Assembly (NCBI GenBank): GCA_032821775.1 | Contig: JAVLRN010000005.1 | Location: forward strand, 1,116,001 to 1,180,000 | Source: Sanguinoderma infundibulare | Lineage: Eukaryota; Basidiomycota; Agaricomycetes; Polyporales; Polyporaceae | Length of the DNA: 64,000 bases | Reading direction: 5' to 3' | Shown here: piece by piece, positions 9,558 to 22,200 of the stretch | Layout of the letters: the number at the start of each line of letters is the position of its first letter | How positions within the stretch are numbered: position 1 is the first letter of the stretch | Translations under genes and position numbers: made by a program | Notes under the pieces: model-generated | What the model was told of the DNA's origin: nothing | The model's database searches: none | The model's input: only the letters and a program-made list of their open reading frames with translations

Positions 9558-12500
9558 CTAATCCTCATCGTCCGATATTTGGATCTCGTCCTCGTTCGCC
9601 TGCGCCGGAGCCGCCTCTAGCGGCTCCTGCTGCCGGATGTTCGTGCTCGACTTCGCAGACACGAACGCCGGCGCGCCGCCCCCACCCCCAGCCGCCTGCC
9701 GCTCCGCCGTGGCCATCGGGTCTACGGGTGCAGCCTCCGCCTCCGCCTCGGTCTCTAAGCCCGTGCGCTTCGCCGCCATCTGCGCAGCCAGATACGACGC
9801 CTCGGTGTTGAACTGCGCCTGCACGGAGCGCTTGATCCGGAGCATCTCGCGGAACGTGTCCTCGGAACCCGTCTCGATCTCGAAGTTGTTCCACTCCTGC
9901 CAAAACTTCGGGTTCACGCGCGGGTCGCAGAACTGCGACGCGTGCGCGTATACTGCGCGGGCGCGGTCGATCTCGCCCAGCTTGCGCTCCATGGCCGCGA
10001 ACCGGAGGCACATCTCCGCCGTCTGCTTGTCGGGCAGGACCTCGATCGCGTGCTCGTAAATGGGGCGGGTCGCGGGGAGGCCGTAGTTGGAGGTCGCCTT
10101 CGCGATGTAGATCGTGAAGAGCTCGAACTTGTCTTCGTCGGCCACTGCGTTCGTCGCGCGGTCATAGATGGACATGGCCCGCTTGGCCAAACCGTGCTCC
10201 TCCTCGAAGGTGGCGTACATCATGTAGATGGGCTTGCAAGACTTCCCTGGGCATTTCTCCAGCGCCTGCTCAAAGAGATCGCGAGTGCGCTCGATCTTGG
10301 AGCCGCCCTAAACAGAGGTTGAGTCGGCGGCCTGAGATCCATAACTGCAGCACACTTACGTAACGCTTCACGAACTTCGCCAGGTAAATGTTCCAAATTT
10401 CGAACGAAATGGGGAATGTGAACAACTCCGTGCCACGCTCGTAGACCTAGACGATAAGCGTTAGAGCTCAAGCTTAGGCGCAATCGTCAATGGCATTACT
10501 CACCTTGAAGCTTTCCTCGTAGTACTTGTTCTCTTCCAGGAAAGCAGCATAGTTGACGATGATCTGAGCGTTTGCGATACGCAAGTCCATGATCTTGTCG
10601 TAGACGGCCTTCGTTGACTCGACTGTTCCGAGAGACTCTTCGAGGTCAACACAGAAGGACCAAAGCTTGAGAGACTTGAACAGTCGAGCTTGTACCGATA
10701 ATGACTAGAACGTTCATTAGCAACCGCAGTGACGCAGGTTGAAAAGAACTTACATGGTCGAAGTAGTTGACCTTGATGTTCTTCGGCACAACAGCTGCAC
10801 GCTGCATGACGCGGATGGCCTCGTCATAGTTCCTGTTCGGAAGGTTGGTCAATCGCTACGATGAATAGGAACAGCGAGACGTACTCTGCGCGGATCTCCA
10901 TCTCAGCCCATTCGCACCAAACCTCGGCCAGCTCGTCCACGGTCTTAAAGTTGACTTTTGTAGCCTTGTCAAGGATTTTGCGAGCGCTATCAAGGTCGCG
11001 CTCGGCTTCGCCAGCGGTTCCGCCCTCCTCGTAGAACTTGGCAAAGTTGATGTACAGCCGATGGAAGTTGGCGGTCGCACGACGGGGGTTGACCGTCGCG
11101 AGAGCCTTGTTATATGTCTCTGCAACCTGGAGAGATTATAGCTTGTTAGTGACCTCTCATGAAGCCGACCCGAAACACAAGGGAGCAGACGTGCCTTTTC
11201 GTCGTCGTTTCCCCACAAAGCCACCCGTTTCTCCCATTCCTGAACATCGTTGGGATTCCTCCGGAGCAACACGTCGTTGACCAAGAATGGTCTCCGATCC
11301 ATCAGCTCCTCGAACTCCTTCATCTTGACGTCCAGCTCCTTCTCCGTCTCCTTCATGTCCTCTTCATCCTCATCCTCGTCGGGGTTCTCAAGGCTCTCCA
11401 TCAGAGCGCTGACCAGACTTTCCGAGAACTCCGAGTACGCGTCGAAGATCTGGGTGAAGTCGCGGATGGTAAGCACGGATGCGAGTCCGCGCTCGAAGGT
11501 GAGCTTTGCGCGGTCGAATTCGCCGCGCTTGATCCAATAGGTCGCAAGGCCTGTCCAGAGCCGGCCAGCTTGGTCCTTGTAAACCTCCAACCCGTCCTTT
11601 CGGACGATATCCTCAATGTTCAGTTTGCGCGGACTCCGAAGGTCTTCGTCCTCGTCGTAAGGGGAAACGGCTTTGCCATTAGATGCAGTGACGGCGAGAC
11701 CAGCAAACCGGATGAGCTTGCCCTCGACGGATGCGGGTTCTGGTGGCTGCTGGGAGGCCGAAGCTTGCGCGTCCGCCTCATCTGCGATTTTCTGGTTCGA
11801 GTCGATCGTATCGGCGACGTCCAAACCAACCTCCTCAGCATGTTGCTCCACAACGTCCAAGACCTCGCCTAGGAGTTGGTATGGGCTCTTTCCCTCAGGA
11901 CTGGTGTACTCTCCGCGCGCCGCCTTACGGGCGAGCGAGAGCAGAAGCTTGGCCGCTTCTAGAGGTCGAGGGTCGGGGTTATTTTCGGAGAGAAGGATGG
12001 AGGTGTAGCGTTCTGTGACGCTGGGGTCGACGGCAAGGTACCGTCGGTAGACGGCGACGGTGGTGGCGCCGCCTTTGGACTCTGCCCACAGCAAATAGCG
12101 GACCCATATTCGGGAATGAAGGGAAGGCGGTAAGGTGCGCAATGCACGATCGTAGGTACGTCGAGCGTGTGTGTGTGATAATTGGGGAGGACAGAACGGG
12201 TGGTTGAATATCGACAAGTAGAGTAGCCAAATGCGCGGCATCTGTAGACATGTCAATGACGTTCAAGGGCACAGAGGTGGTAGAGCCGAACCTTTGGGAG
12301 CCACATGAGACATCGTTCGAATGTTGCAACCAGGAGCTTCCACTCCTCCCACCCAACAATACCGTCGACGCCGCCCTCCCACTGCTCCAGATCCTCCTTC
12401 TCGTCCTCGAGAGCTTCGCGCATCTCGGGAAACTTCTTCCTACCGCCCGCTTTCTTCCTGTGCACCAGTTTGCCGAAGACGAAGGACATGCGGGTGTGGA

Positions 12501-12867
12501 GATAGGATTTCCATAGCTTGAAGGAGCCGGGGAACTGAGCAAGCGCGGCCTCATACAGATACGTTTGTCGTTGGAGAGATTGGCGTGCGACAGGAGAGGA
12601 GAAAGGCCCTAGCAGCGCAGCAACTTCGGGTCCCAAGTCGGAGGGTGCCTCCGCTTTCTGCAGGGCAGCAGAAGCTTCCTTCACATTCTGGATAGCCGTC
12701 CACCAATGTCTGAAAGAGAACGGATTTCTGAGCAGGTCCTCTTCGCGGTGAAGATCCTTGGTTGTGACAAGGTCTGGATGTGTGGTGGGCGTCGGCGTGG
12801 GGAAGGTGAGCGGAAAGATGGACGTGAGGGAATCAAGCGTGGGCTGTTGCAGGGTGGCGGCCGGCAT
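9558..12867 (-). CDS. SYF1: Pre-mRNA-splicing factor Syf1 (XAB2 orthologue, HAT/TPR repeats)
   Basis: Seven exons (12292..12867, 11195..12241, 10885..11126, 10754..10832, 10504..10704, 10360..10446, 9558..10307) encode 993 residues. Syf1 is a scaffold of the NineTeen/Prp19-associated complex, bridging spliceosome activation. It is a string of half-TPR (HAT) repeats: NPFSFRHWWTAI, RIWVRYLLWAES, ATYWIKRGEFDRAKLTFERG, VQEWEKRVALWG, YDEAIRVMQRA, FEIWNIYLAKFVKRY, YMMYATFEEEHGLAKRAM and FWQEWNNFEIETG. The tail is Ala/Gly-rich and acidic. The junction after exon 2 works only if the intron begins with GC (AAG|GCACGT), giving EKVAETYNKA across the splice; the nearest GT donor gives a poorer join. Confidence 0.95.
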
Positions 12868-13087
12868 TTTGGAGGGAGAACAGCGAGCGACGAGAGGAGG
12901 AGAGCCCTGGTCGAGGCCGACGACGATGAGCGCGAGTGCGCGTCAGGCGCGCATTCGCGAAACCTTGGCTTGTCTCACGTGCCACAAACGCGATCGCGCG
13001 TTGTGGGGGCTCGCTCGCGCAAGCGCGGTTATCCCTTGACCCTCCATCGTATGTCCCCCTCCGCTATCCTCTCTTGTTACCGCTTAC

Positions 13088-13790
13088 ATGTCTCCAGCAT
13101 CCCGTCAAACCATTGAAATATTTCCAGAGACCCTAATGGCGAAGAAAGAGAAGGAGAAAGCGCGCTTTCAAGAACTTCCATCGCCGACCGCGGAGGTCCT
13201 CGCCAGGGTAAACTCTGACCGTGGAGGTCCCTGCGGCTCGTGCTTATATACTTCGCTCTTGACACAGAGACGATGCAACGACTATTCCCAAGAGGCCTTG
13301 ACCTTACTACCCGCCCCCTCCAAGCCAATCCCGAGTTCTACGCCGTCTGGGACTGTCGCGGCAACCTTCTTGTCAATGGTATGCCCCCAGGAGGTACGTA
13401 TCCACATCGTATGTGCATATATGCCTCACTATAACATGTGTTGCCGTCCATATACCCCTTCTTCTCAAATCAGTGATATTTAGTCCGACGACCTCTCCTT
13501 GACCCGTGCCGACTCCAAGAATGGCGCCATTCATGCCGGAACACTGAGCTCTTCGTCGTCGAGGAGACGCGGGGAGCCGATTCTGTAACTGTTAGTGCGT
13601 GTCCCCTCATAGCTTGAGTCACTCTGATCTCTGCGTACCAGTCCGCGCTTGAAACTACCTTCGCCACGTCCGCCCCTCGAGCAGCCTGGATCTTCAAAAT
13701 TCGTATGCATCAAGCGCAAACGAGTCGAACATTTCGCGTCACATCGATGGTACAAGATCATGATCTCATAGCTAACTCGACTGAGGATGG
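13088..13790 (+). pseudogene. Decayed copy of Rab geranylgeranyltransferase alpha subunit (BET4)
   Basis: Pieces of the family are visible but split over frames. Segment 1 (13088..13207) reads PETLMAKKEKEKARFQEL and ends in EVLAR before a GTAAAC donor. Segment 2 starts at 13268: NDYSQEAL in one frame, then LTTRPLQANPEFYAVWDCRG in the next frame, so a one-base loss occurred near 13296-13304. The family normally has an uninterrupted EAL-LTT-LL-NPEFYTVWN repeat here. Further on, SDDLSLTRA (13485-13511), a damaged WNYRR-like stretch (about 13645-13665) and KFVCIKRKRVEHF (about 13700) echo later repeats but are broken by stops. No full PFTA repeat survives. A working copy must exist elsewhere, since the enzyme is essential. 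Confidence 0.6.
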
Positions 13791-14338
13791 TATGCGTTCA
13801 GTTCTGGGCGCGTGAAACACCGTGCCGATGATTCATTTGACCCCCAGAGATAGCAAATGTGAGTTTTGCTGTCATTTAAGACCTGGTTGGGGTCAATTCC
13901 TAATTAACTAGGGTGAATGGAGCCTATAGAGGTTATTGTTGCGCCAGCGGAGCCGCGTCATCCGCAGAATATCCCCAGATGGACGGACGTCAACAGTACA
14001 TCAATACATGTAAGTCCGCCATCGGATTTCCCCAGTTGTGCGCTAACTGCGGCCTTCAAAACCAGAGTGTATAGTAATGCAATCAATTCGCTTCTCTGTG
14101 ATGTCCTCATCGAGGCACTTCGTGTGGCGGTCAATCCACTCCACTCCGATATCAAGCCCGTCTCACGATCCACAGAGGGCCCAAAATAACACAAGAAGCA
14201 CGACCACGAGACACAAGCATATCACTTCATACGATTCTTCAACACATTTGGTTCCGTACAACCTGCCTATCCTACACGCAAGCTTCGCACGACCCACACG
14301 TTGTTCGAGAGGTGTGGGTGGCGTGATACATTGAGCGC
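13791..14338. other. Intergenic region, possibly further decayed BET4 sequence
   Basis: No supported gene. It lies just past the recognisable relic and may hold its more decayed 3' part; I could not align any stretch to the family with confidence. Confidence 0.35.
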
Positions 14339-14554
14339 TCAGCACTTGCACTCGCCGACCTTGCATCCGCAGCTATTTTTTGAGGTGAGCGATTACGATC
14401 TGAACCTGAGCAACGAGGGATATTTACGTTTCGCCGCAGTTGCAGGAGGATGAGCCGCAAGCGGCGTTCTTGACGACGTCGGTGGTCTGGAGAATAGCAA
14501 GACTGTCAGACGGGGACCTAATGTTCACTGAGTGGCAGGACTCACAGCGTGCAT
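14339..14554 (-). CDS. Metallothionein, 7-Cys fungal type, 33 residues
   Basis: Three tiny exons (14546..14554, 14428..14486, 14339..14372) total 102 nt: 33 residues plus stop, all phases closing. The second half has seven cysteines in the order C-x4-C-x-C-x3-C-x-C-x4-C-x-C, ending ECKC, with no aromatic residues and many Gly/Ser: the spacing class of the Neurospora and Agaricus copper metallothioneins. It would bind Cu(I) or other thiophilic ions in the cytosol. The first exon is just MHA. A TATA box lies about 95 bp upstream of the ATG, fitting a strongly inducible gene. The ten residues before the Cys block (TTDVVKNAA region) form a short leader seen in other basidiomycete copies. Confidence 0.85.
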
Positions 14555-14642
14555 GGTGTTCTGCGAGGTGAGTGAAGATTTGGTGTGCGTCGACGTGGTA
14601 GTGTGAGACACTGAAGGAAGAGGATGGACAGGGAATGGCCCG

Positions 14643-14649
14643 CCTTATA
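14643..14649 (-). promoter_or_regulatory. TATA box of the metallothionein gene
   Basis: Reads TATAAGG on the minus strand, about 90-95 bp upstream of the metallothionein start codon, with a pyrimidine-rich leader between. Position and sequence suit a fungal core promoter. Confidence 0.6.
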
Positions 14650-16793
14650 TGTTGGGCGATGGGGGCGTTCACGTGCGTCGCGGCTGCCCAAAATGGCACC
14701 CAGGTGAGATTGAGCCACTTTTTGGACACCAATCGCATACCCTGATCACAGCGCATGCTCAGCGGTATCCGCTTCGGCGTCGTCCCCCAGCGGTAGTTCA
14801 TCACTCAAGGCACCCCTTTTTGCAGGTCTCGGCTCGCTCGCTGAGCTTCGCTGGTCCCTGCAATCGTTCCGCGTAGCGTTCCCGCCAGTTTCAGCCTTCC
14901 TCATGCTTCTTGGCTTCGCGTGAGTGGGAAGCAACTACTGCGCTTTGAACTCAATCCGGGGACACTGTGTTACCCTCCGAGGTCCGGAACGAAGTGCAAC
15001 AACTTCTTCCGCCTCCCTTTGGATGATTGCGGTTAGCATCTTTCCCTGCCGTCTACTTCTTATCGGCAAGATCGATGCTGATTCATGTCGAATCCACACA
15101 CAGGACAATCAACTTGCCGCAGACGTGTCGCCGTACCTTCAATTCTCCTTTTCAAGCCAGCGGCGATCGCGCGGCTATTATCTGCCAGCATCGCCCTTCG
15201 TTACGGTGAAGCCATTGTGCGTCAGAAGAGGGGAGTTACGACCGCGGTTAGGACGCCTTAGAGTCAAACTCGGCCCTTCACATCTGTCGCTGGACCGCCA
15301 AAGTTCAAATCCTCGCTCCCCTCTCTGGATGGCCCGCAGATTGGAATCCGGATTCTCTCGCACTCGACTATCGCACAAGTTCGCGCATGCCCGTGTCATA
15401 GTGGGCTTCTTGGACGCAGTCGGTTGTCAGGAATTGACACACCTGACAGGTTCATATAGATGGCTCGCTCGTCTAATCGGTTACTTTGAGTTCAACATGT
15501 ACTAGCTTCAAGGGGCCCTGGGCTTGGGTTCTGTCAGCGAAGGTGGTGCATACCCACGCACGGCGTTCCCCTGAAACCGGTGCGTACACTACCGCAACAT
15601 GAGTCCTGGGTTCTATCGTATTCACTTTCGTAGCTCCAGGGGGACTACGATCTGTCAATTTGGCCCACAGTCGCATGTCGCATGCTCGATGATGATGTCA
15701 GGGGCACTGGCTGCTTTGAGACCCGAGCGTACCAACGGACAATGGTACGTAGATCGCACATGTATCCTAAGCCCTGACAAATTCTTCTAGACTCTTCTCC
15801 GATCAAGGCCCAACACCCGGCTTCGAGTGGTGGGCGTGGAGCGTCTGAAATCCCCCAGACAAACCGCACATCGCCGTCGCCAAAGATGAGCGCAAGCTCC
15901 TCGCGGGTCTCGTTGCCTTCAGGAAGTGCGTGCGTTGGGTGTTTGCGAGGAGTCGCCGCCTCTCCCTGAAGCTAAGGACGCGCCAAGACTGCGCTCGCTG
16001 TCTGCCACAGCGACTGACAACGTTTCCACGCACCGCGCGAAAGGCAATTCAGACGACATCGGGGCACTTCGGTCCCCGCGCTATAAACTTGGAACTGTGC
16101 TTTAGGCAATTGCTCGCGGAACGTGTCGACTAGAAGCGCCAGTCTACAAGCCATACCGGACAAAGGCTCCTTCTAACCCACGAGTCCAACCCCCCCAATG
16201 TTCAGCCATCACCCGCCGTACGTTCCATAGGCTAAAGCCGCAGCGGCAGGGCCAGTCCAAGTCGGATTGGAGATATGATGGGGGAAAGGCAGGTCACCTG
16301 GGCGAGCCGAGGCTGGGGTACCAGCGGCAGGAAGGAATGCGGATAACCATAGGTCATTCGTATCGCATGGGTGAATGCGTCTCGATGAGCCAACCTCCGC
16401 GGAAATTGAACCGCGGCTTATGGCACGCCGCGCTTCGAGCATGCACGAAGGAGCAGAAGAAATTGGATAGCTAGCTGCGGATACAATGGTGTTGTAACAC
16501 GACAGTACAGGTTTTTATAGGACAAATGTGCAGAGATGCAAATTCAACGGGTAGAGCAAACCAATGGTCATGAACATCGTAACGGTCATAGGCAGTGTGC
16601 ATGAGGGACGTTCAACGGGACAACATGCGCGACGAAAGCAAAGGAACGGATGTGGACGAGGGTGCAACCCTGCATGTAGGTAGGAAATAATAATGTACTT
16701 TCATGCACAGCAAGAGGCGTCGAGAGACGAGGGAGAGAGAGACCACCAAGAGAACAGACATACAGCAGTTGACGAGCATACAAGGAGTTGAGA
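14650..16793. other. Gene-poor 2.1 kb region
   Basis: I find no reading frame that matches a known family or that joins sensibly across splice sites. The upstream metallothionein regulatory region presumably lies at the left end. A near-perfect inverted element (CCGCGG, 8 bp, CCGCGG) sits at about 16397-16416. No transposon ends or RNA gene could be recognised. Confidence 0.4.
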
Positions 16794-19700
16794 TTACATC
16801 GGCTTGCGGTTCAGAATCTCCTGGATGTCGCTGATCGTGCGCGTCGCCTCGATTGGCGGACCGGGGAGGATGGAGAGTCGCTGCTTGGTCGTGTTCAACA
16901 TCTGCTGGACGTTGGGCATGACGCGAGCGACGTAGGGGGAGATGAGGGGGTCGTTGGTGTTGAGCGTCGTCGCTGCGCGCTGCAGCCACCACATCGACAC
17001 CTTGAAGGACTCGTCGACCGGCGAGGTCTCACCAATAATAGTGGAAAGCTGCGGACGACACGGAGGTCAACGAGGGAGACCAGAGCGTGGATTGGGAGGG
17101 GGGGGGGATTACTTACCCTGTGCACCAGCGTCAACATGACGGCTTGTGACAAGGGGCTGGGACCGTTCAAAGGCATGACGACCTCCGGGTTCGACCGCGC
17201 GAGCAATTCACGGAGTTGTCGGGTGTCCTGGGTGCCCAGTACTGCAAGATATGCGTCGTCCCACTCCTCCTGCTGACCAGTAGCGGGAGGAGTTGCACGC
17301 GGCAGCGCCTGCTGCTGAGGAAGTGGAGGGGGAGCGGCAGGGTGGGAAGCCTGCGGCGCCGCGATGTTGGGACCGAACCAGGGGCCATGCATGACCTGGG
17401 GCTGCTGAGGCTGTGGGGGAGGCTGTTGGAACGAGGCATGGGGTGGGTAGCCAGTAGGCTGGGGCATGGAACCCATATTAGGCTGCTGACGGAGAAGTTG
17501 AGAAATCTGGTTAGACGGGACCATGCCAGCGCTTGGTGGGCCCGGAGAACTGCGATTTTGCATATGACCGAAACTGGAGGCAGGCGTGTTCAAGAGGTAT
17601 TTCACTTGCTCGGAGAGAAGGCGGACTGATTGTTCGAGGTCGCGGATGGCAGACTGCGAACGAACCTGGGCAATCAGTAATCGGACTTTTGACTGCACAA
17701 TGGCAAAACTCTACCTCTTGCCCACGAATCGTCTCGTTTTGCCATGCAAGGATCTCCTTCTTGAGGTTGAGGATCTCGGAGCGGATCTCCCGGGAAAGCT
17801 CTTGGTGCATGGCGGAGGAGGGGATAAGGTTTTTCGAGATGGTCTCCTTGACCTGACGCTCAATAACGGGCGTGACCGAGGTAGAGAACGCGCGCGCGAC
17901 CTGGTTTGCCATCTCGGGCCGAATGAGCACACGTTCGATCTCGTTCGGCAGGTTCTATAAAAGGCGGTGAGCATTCACTCAACGCTGTGATGGCAGTTAG
18001 CTTCTGTTGAACATACCACCTTCATGGCGTCGCTGACGCCCTTTGCGATCTGGGTGCTGAGCGCATTCTTGACTTCCTGCTTAGTGATGTTCTCGAGTGA
18101 GGGCAGGACAGAGCCCTGGACCTCGGCCTTGACGGCCATCTCGACGACGCGTGTGGTGTTCTTGGTCAACTCGGTCGAGATGAGCTTCAAGATCTTCTCC
18201 TGACGGACAAAGTCCGCAGCCTGCTCGCTTTGGCGGACTTCCTCTTGGCGTTGGTCTATTCGTCATCAGGGCATGGTCACCAGAAGCGGGAAGAGAAAAC
18301 GCTTACGCTGTTTGTCGAGCTCCTTGGAGATGAGACGGCCAAGGCGGGTGTGGAGGTTTTCCTCGGACTTCTTGATCTCCTTCGTCAACGCAGCACCGAG
18401 CTCAGCGTTGATGTCAACGTCGACCTTCTTCTCTGCTCGCTCCTTCTCGGAGTCCCTGCCGTTATCCTTCCAGCCAACATTCTTGCCCTTGGCGTTCTTG
18501 CCCCTGCCCTGGCCGCGACCACCCTCCTCTCTGGGGGCCTCGACTTCCACCTCCTCAGACGGCGGCGTCTTCATTCTTGGAAGCGGCACGCTGAGCGGGT
18601 TGAGCTGAGCAGGAGGCTGACCGTAGTGGTGGCCAGCAGGAGGTTGAGGCTGACGCTGAGGCTTGGCCTCAATCGGCGGGAGCTGTGAGCCATGGTAGGC
18701 AGGGAAGCGGGCGGAAGCGCCAGCCAGGGCCGCATTGAACCACTCCTTGCGGATAAGGACCTGGTCGACACCAGTCGAGTGGACAGAGAAGGCGACCAAT
18801 GCAAGCTCGCCGGGAGGCACCTTCGCAGCGACGCAGGCCGCGTGCGCCTCATCGCCGTGCGGATCCGCGTCGGCGGTCAAGATCACGAAATGGATCGTCG
18901 GTTTAGGGCCGCTGAACTCGACGACCTGGTCGAAATAGGCACCACGGCCAGCATCCTCACCGCCCGGCGAAGGAGCAGCGGCGTCGAAGTTGATCTTGAA
19001 CGCGATCATCGAATCGCGGCGGTTGTTGGCGATCCAGAGCGTCTGGATGCGCGAGTCGTAGTTCGCGTGACCGAACATCTGTGGATCTTCCTGCTCGCCA
19101 TTAACGAATTTGACCGTGGACAGCACTTGGCGGCCCATGATGGGAAGGAGCTGGAAGACTGTGCCGTTCTTGCGGCCAACGATCACGCCGCCATCGACGA
19201 AGGTGAGAGAAGAGGGAAGGTCATCGCCGCGAATCTTGTGCGACCAGAACGGCAGCTTGTCACGAATGTTCCACATCGTCATCGTAGAATCCTCTGAAAT
19301 GGTCGCCAACGCGGACCGGGGAACATCGAAGTCGAACGCGAGGATGGGCTGGAGGCAGGTTCGGAACAATTCCAAACTGCGAAAGAAGGGATAGACTTAC
19401 CGAAGGCACGGAGAAAATCTGACCGACCCTATGCAGCTCGCTCTGCGAGATCGGCTCACCGCCAAAGACGTGGGCGGCGTCGGCGATATTGAGTAGGTAC
19501 ACGCTTGTCTCTGATGCAACCGCAACGAGATCAGGCTGCTGAGGGTGCCATTTGACAGCGTGGAGGGGCTCGACATCATTCTGAGGGTAGACGCAGAGCA
19601 TCACGCGTCCCTCGACGTCGTCGGTGATGACCTCAGGAAGCTCCCAGACGACGAAGCCGCCGTCGGAGGTGACGCCCGCGAGACGATTGCCGTGAACCGA

Positions 19701-21770
19701 CATGTCGCTGACTGCGGTACTCGGAGGGAAGAGGGGCGGGAGCGTAAGAAGAGTCCTGTCGCCGCTCGAGCGGGAGATGACACGAACACGTCCCTTGGTC
19801 ATGGCGTAGGCAACCCATTGAGTCGCGCCAATGGTCGTGCCGGGGAGGAAAGTCGAGTCAACCTTGACGAGGGCGATCGCCGTCGACTTCACAGTATCCT
19901 GCGTCGCTTGAATCTCGTCCAGAGGCTGGGAGACATCGAAGATAATCGCCTGAGATGGTACACTTTTCCAGCAATTTCAGTGTACGTCAATAAATGATGA
20001 CTCAAAGAGAACTCACGTAGGGCTTGGGTTCTTGCCCTTCGGGGCGCCACCACGTCTGGTCTCGAAGCCGCCACGATGGGGCAATGGCGAGCTTTCCTTG
20101 TCACGTTGGTAGTGGCTGCCGAAAGGACCTTGGGGAGCACCACCCTGACCGATGGGCGAGTCTGCTGCACGACGTTGCTGCTGGCGGGCTGGCTGACTAG
20201 CCTGCTTGGGAGGGGACGCGCGTGGCGAACCCGTTGGCTGCACGGGTTGTGGGGGAAGGGGACGCGAACGGGACTGAGCAGGCTCGTGCGAAGGCTCTTC
20301 TGCCTGATAAGACTCGTAAGGATTGACAATTTGTTGCGGCTGGGGCCCCTGTCCCCGCGTGAGTTGGTCCATGAGGTTCTCGACGGACTTGCGCTTCGGA
20401 TCGGCTGCTGCGGTACTCCAAGAAGAGAGGTCTTCGGACTGTTGTTGAGGTGGTGGCGGCTTCCTCTTTGCGCCAGGGTTTGTGCCGGTCAGTGCGTCGA
20501 AAGGAGAAACGAAATCAAACATGGAACGGCGAGCGGGCGACGGCGGGTGCTGCTGGCTATCTTGTGAGGGATGCATACCGCTCGATCCTTCGCGATCGTG
20601 CGGATAGGGGGCCTCTGGCGGAAGAGCATACTCGTCATGGTGTGCTGGCTCGGCGGGCTGCGAAAGATAAGGCGGCGAGGGCCCCGATGGCGGGAGCGAG
20701 CCGTGTGCCTGTTGCGCCTCTGGCTGGGAGAACTTTGGGGCACTATAGGAACAGCGAAGGAGTCAGATTACTACGCACAACAATAAATAATGGGAAGACA
20801 CAAGTCCGCAAGCTCCTCGGGACGATTGAATGATTCTCAGGCAACACTCTCCGTGGGGATAGAGAGCACACTGCACGGGACCAGAACGTTATTGGTTTGC
20901 TGGGTTGAGTGCCTCCCTGCCGCAACAGAAACGCAAGGCCACTCGCGAGAGACACGGTCCGGCGAAACCCCACCGTCCCTGGCCATAACATCCACCATTT
21001 ATCTCTCAAGGACGTTGGGAAGGGAAATTTTGCATTCAAGAGTGGAACCAAGAACTAGGTGGCGTTGGCTACCACCACCCTCAACGCCAACTGGTATGGA
21101 CGATATGGACGGGATGGAAGCGTGCGCACGGTCGCGCCTCACCTTCCGGGATGCATGATCCAAAGTGCTCATCGCCCAAAGTACGGACCTCGTTGGGGGG
21201 CAAAACGAGCACTCACCCAGACATCAACTGCTCCAGCAACATTTTTCCTTGAGACTCGCTGTTCGTCATCGACATCCCCGGCCTCGGTGCGGATCCCGGG
21301 GGCGTGGGCACCTGCGTGGGCTGGGCAGGCCCCATGGGCGGCATGGGCTGAGGGTTCGAGGATGGAGACGATACGGCCCCGAGGAGGGACAGGAGGGCGT
21401 TCTGGCGGTCGTGGGCCTGGTTGCTCGGACCGGACACGTTGGAAGAAGAAACAGAGCCAGCGTTCCCGGACGCTGGCGTCGCGGGCCCCGAGTGCGGCTG
21501 CTCAGGGGGGCTCTGATAGATACTTGCGCTCGCGATGCTCGGCTGCGGGCTAACATGAGAAGTGGACGGCGCATTCAGGTTGTGGAGAAGCGAGTCAAGA
21601 TGGGACTGGGCGGTGTTGGGCGCCGCGATCTCGCGGTGGGACGGCGCTGGCGAGACATGGGGCTCGCTGGACGGCCCAGGGACGTGGGGGACGACCTGGA
21701 AGTGGGAGGTCGGGGGAGGGGTGGAGGGTCCGCGCGAGAAGACGTTATCTCTGGTGACGATGGGATCCAT
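16794..21770 (-). CDS. Edc4/Ge-1 (Varicose/Pdc1)-like enhancer of mRNA decapping
   Basis: Eight exons (21217..21770, 20017..20742, 19401..19962, 18307..19348, 18017..18255, 17715..17954, 17117..17665, 16794..17048) give 1388 residues. Order: a disordered N-terminal half rich in Pro/Ser/Gln with two short LLxLL/LMDQL-like helices (NALLSLLGAVSS, VENLMDQLTRG); a divergent WD40 propeller (IFDVSQPLDEIQ to SVHSTGVDQVL, residues about 430-740); a charged linker; a long helical stretch (ELGAALTKEIKKSEENLHTR to LEQSVRLLSEQVKYLL); a PQ-rich spacer; and a C-terminal helical domain (WDDAYLAVLGTQDTRQLREL onward) matching the Ge-1 C-domain. Such proteins scaffold Dcp1/Dcp2 in P-bodies. The first intron, 474 bp, is unusually long. 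Confidence 0.85.
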
Positions 21771-22200
21771 GGCAGCGATCGCAGAGAGGACGAGCAACAA
21801 AGGCTCCGGACGAGGTGTGAAGAGGGGGAGATAGAGAACGCGAAGGACGAGCGCGATGACTGCCTGGTCTATACCGCACACAACGAGGTAAACACGCGTC
21901 CCCGGCTAACTCCGCACACTCAAGCTCCCACCCACGGTCCACCCCCAGCTGCTTTCCGGTCGGCCCATCATGCACATGCTCCGTCCTATCACCAGATAGC
22001 GTCCTGCTGTGATCCAGCCTTCATTCACCTGCGCGGGTACCGCACCGGACAATAACGTGTGTGTGGGCAGGCAAACACGGTGTGGCACGAACACAAACAT
22101 TCAACATCACATTCACACTCCCGCGCACACTGTGCTGATACTCATACACTACCCGATGCACCAGTCTATCCGCCGCAACAGCCAACGTCAAGCAGAGGCC
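21771..22200. other. Upstream region of the Edc4-like gene
   Basis: About 430 bp between the 3' end of the intradiol dioxygenase gene and the start of the Edc4-like gene, both on the minus strand. It presumably holds the Edc4 promoter. It is rich in CA-containing runs (about 22080-22150) but no gene is supported. Confidence 0.4.

Noticed and set aside
11159..11872. Plus-strand frame of 237 codons
   Set aside because: Antisense to SYF1 exon 2.
15305..15330. T-loop-like sequence AGTTCAAATCC suggesting a tRNA
   Set aside because: The flanking five-base arms are not complementary and no acceptor or anticodon stem can be drawn. The similar sequence near 35690 lies in an Argonaute intron.
17096..17108. 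Run of about ten G residues
   Set aside because: It lies within an intron of the Edc4-like gene and looks like simple sequence; no repeat partner for a quadruplex was seen.
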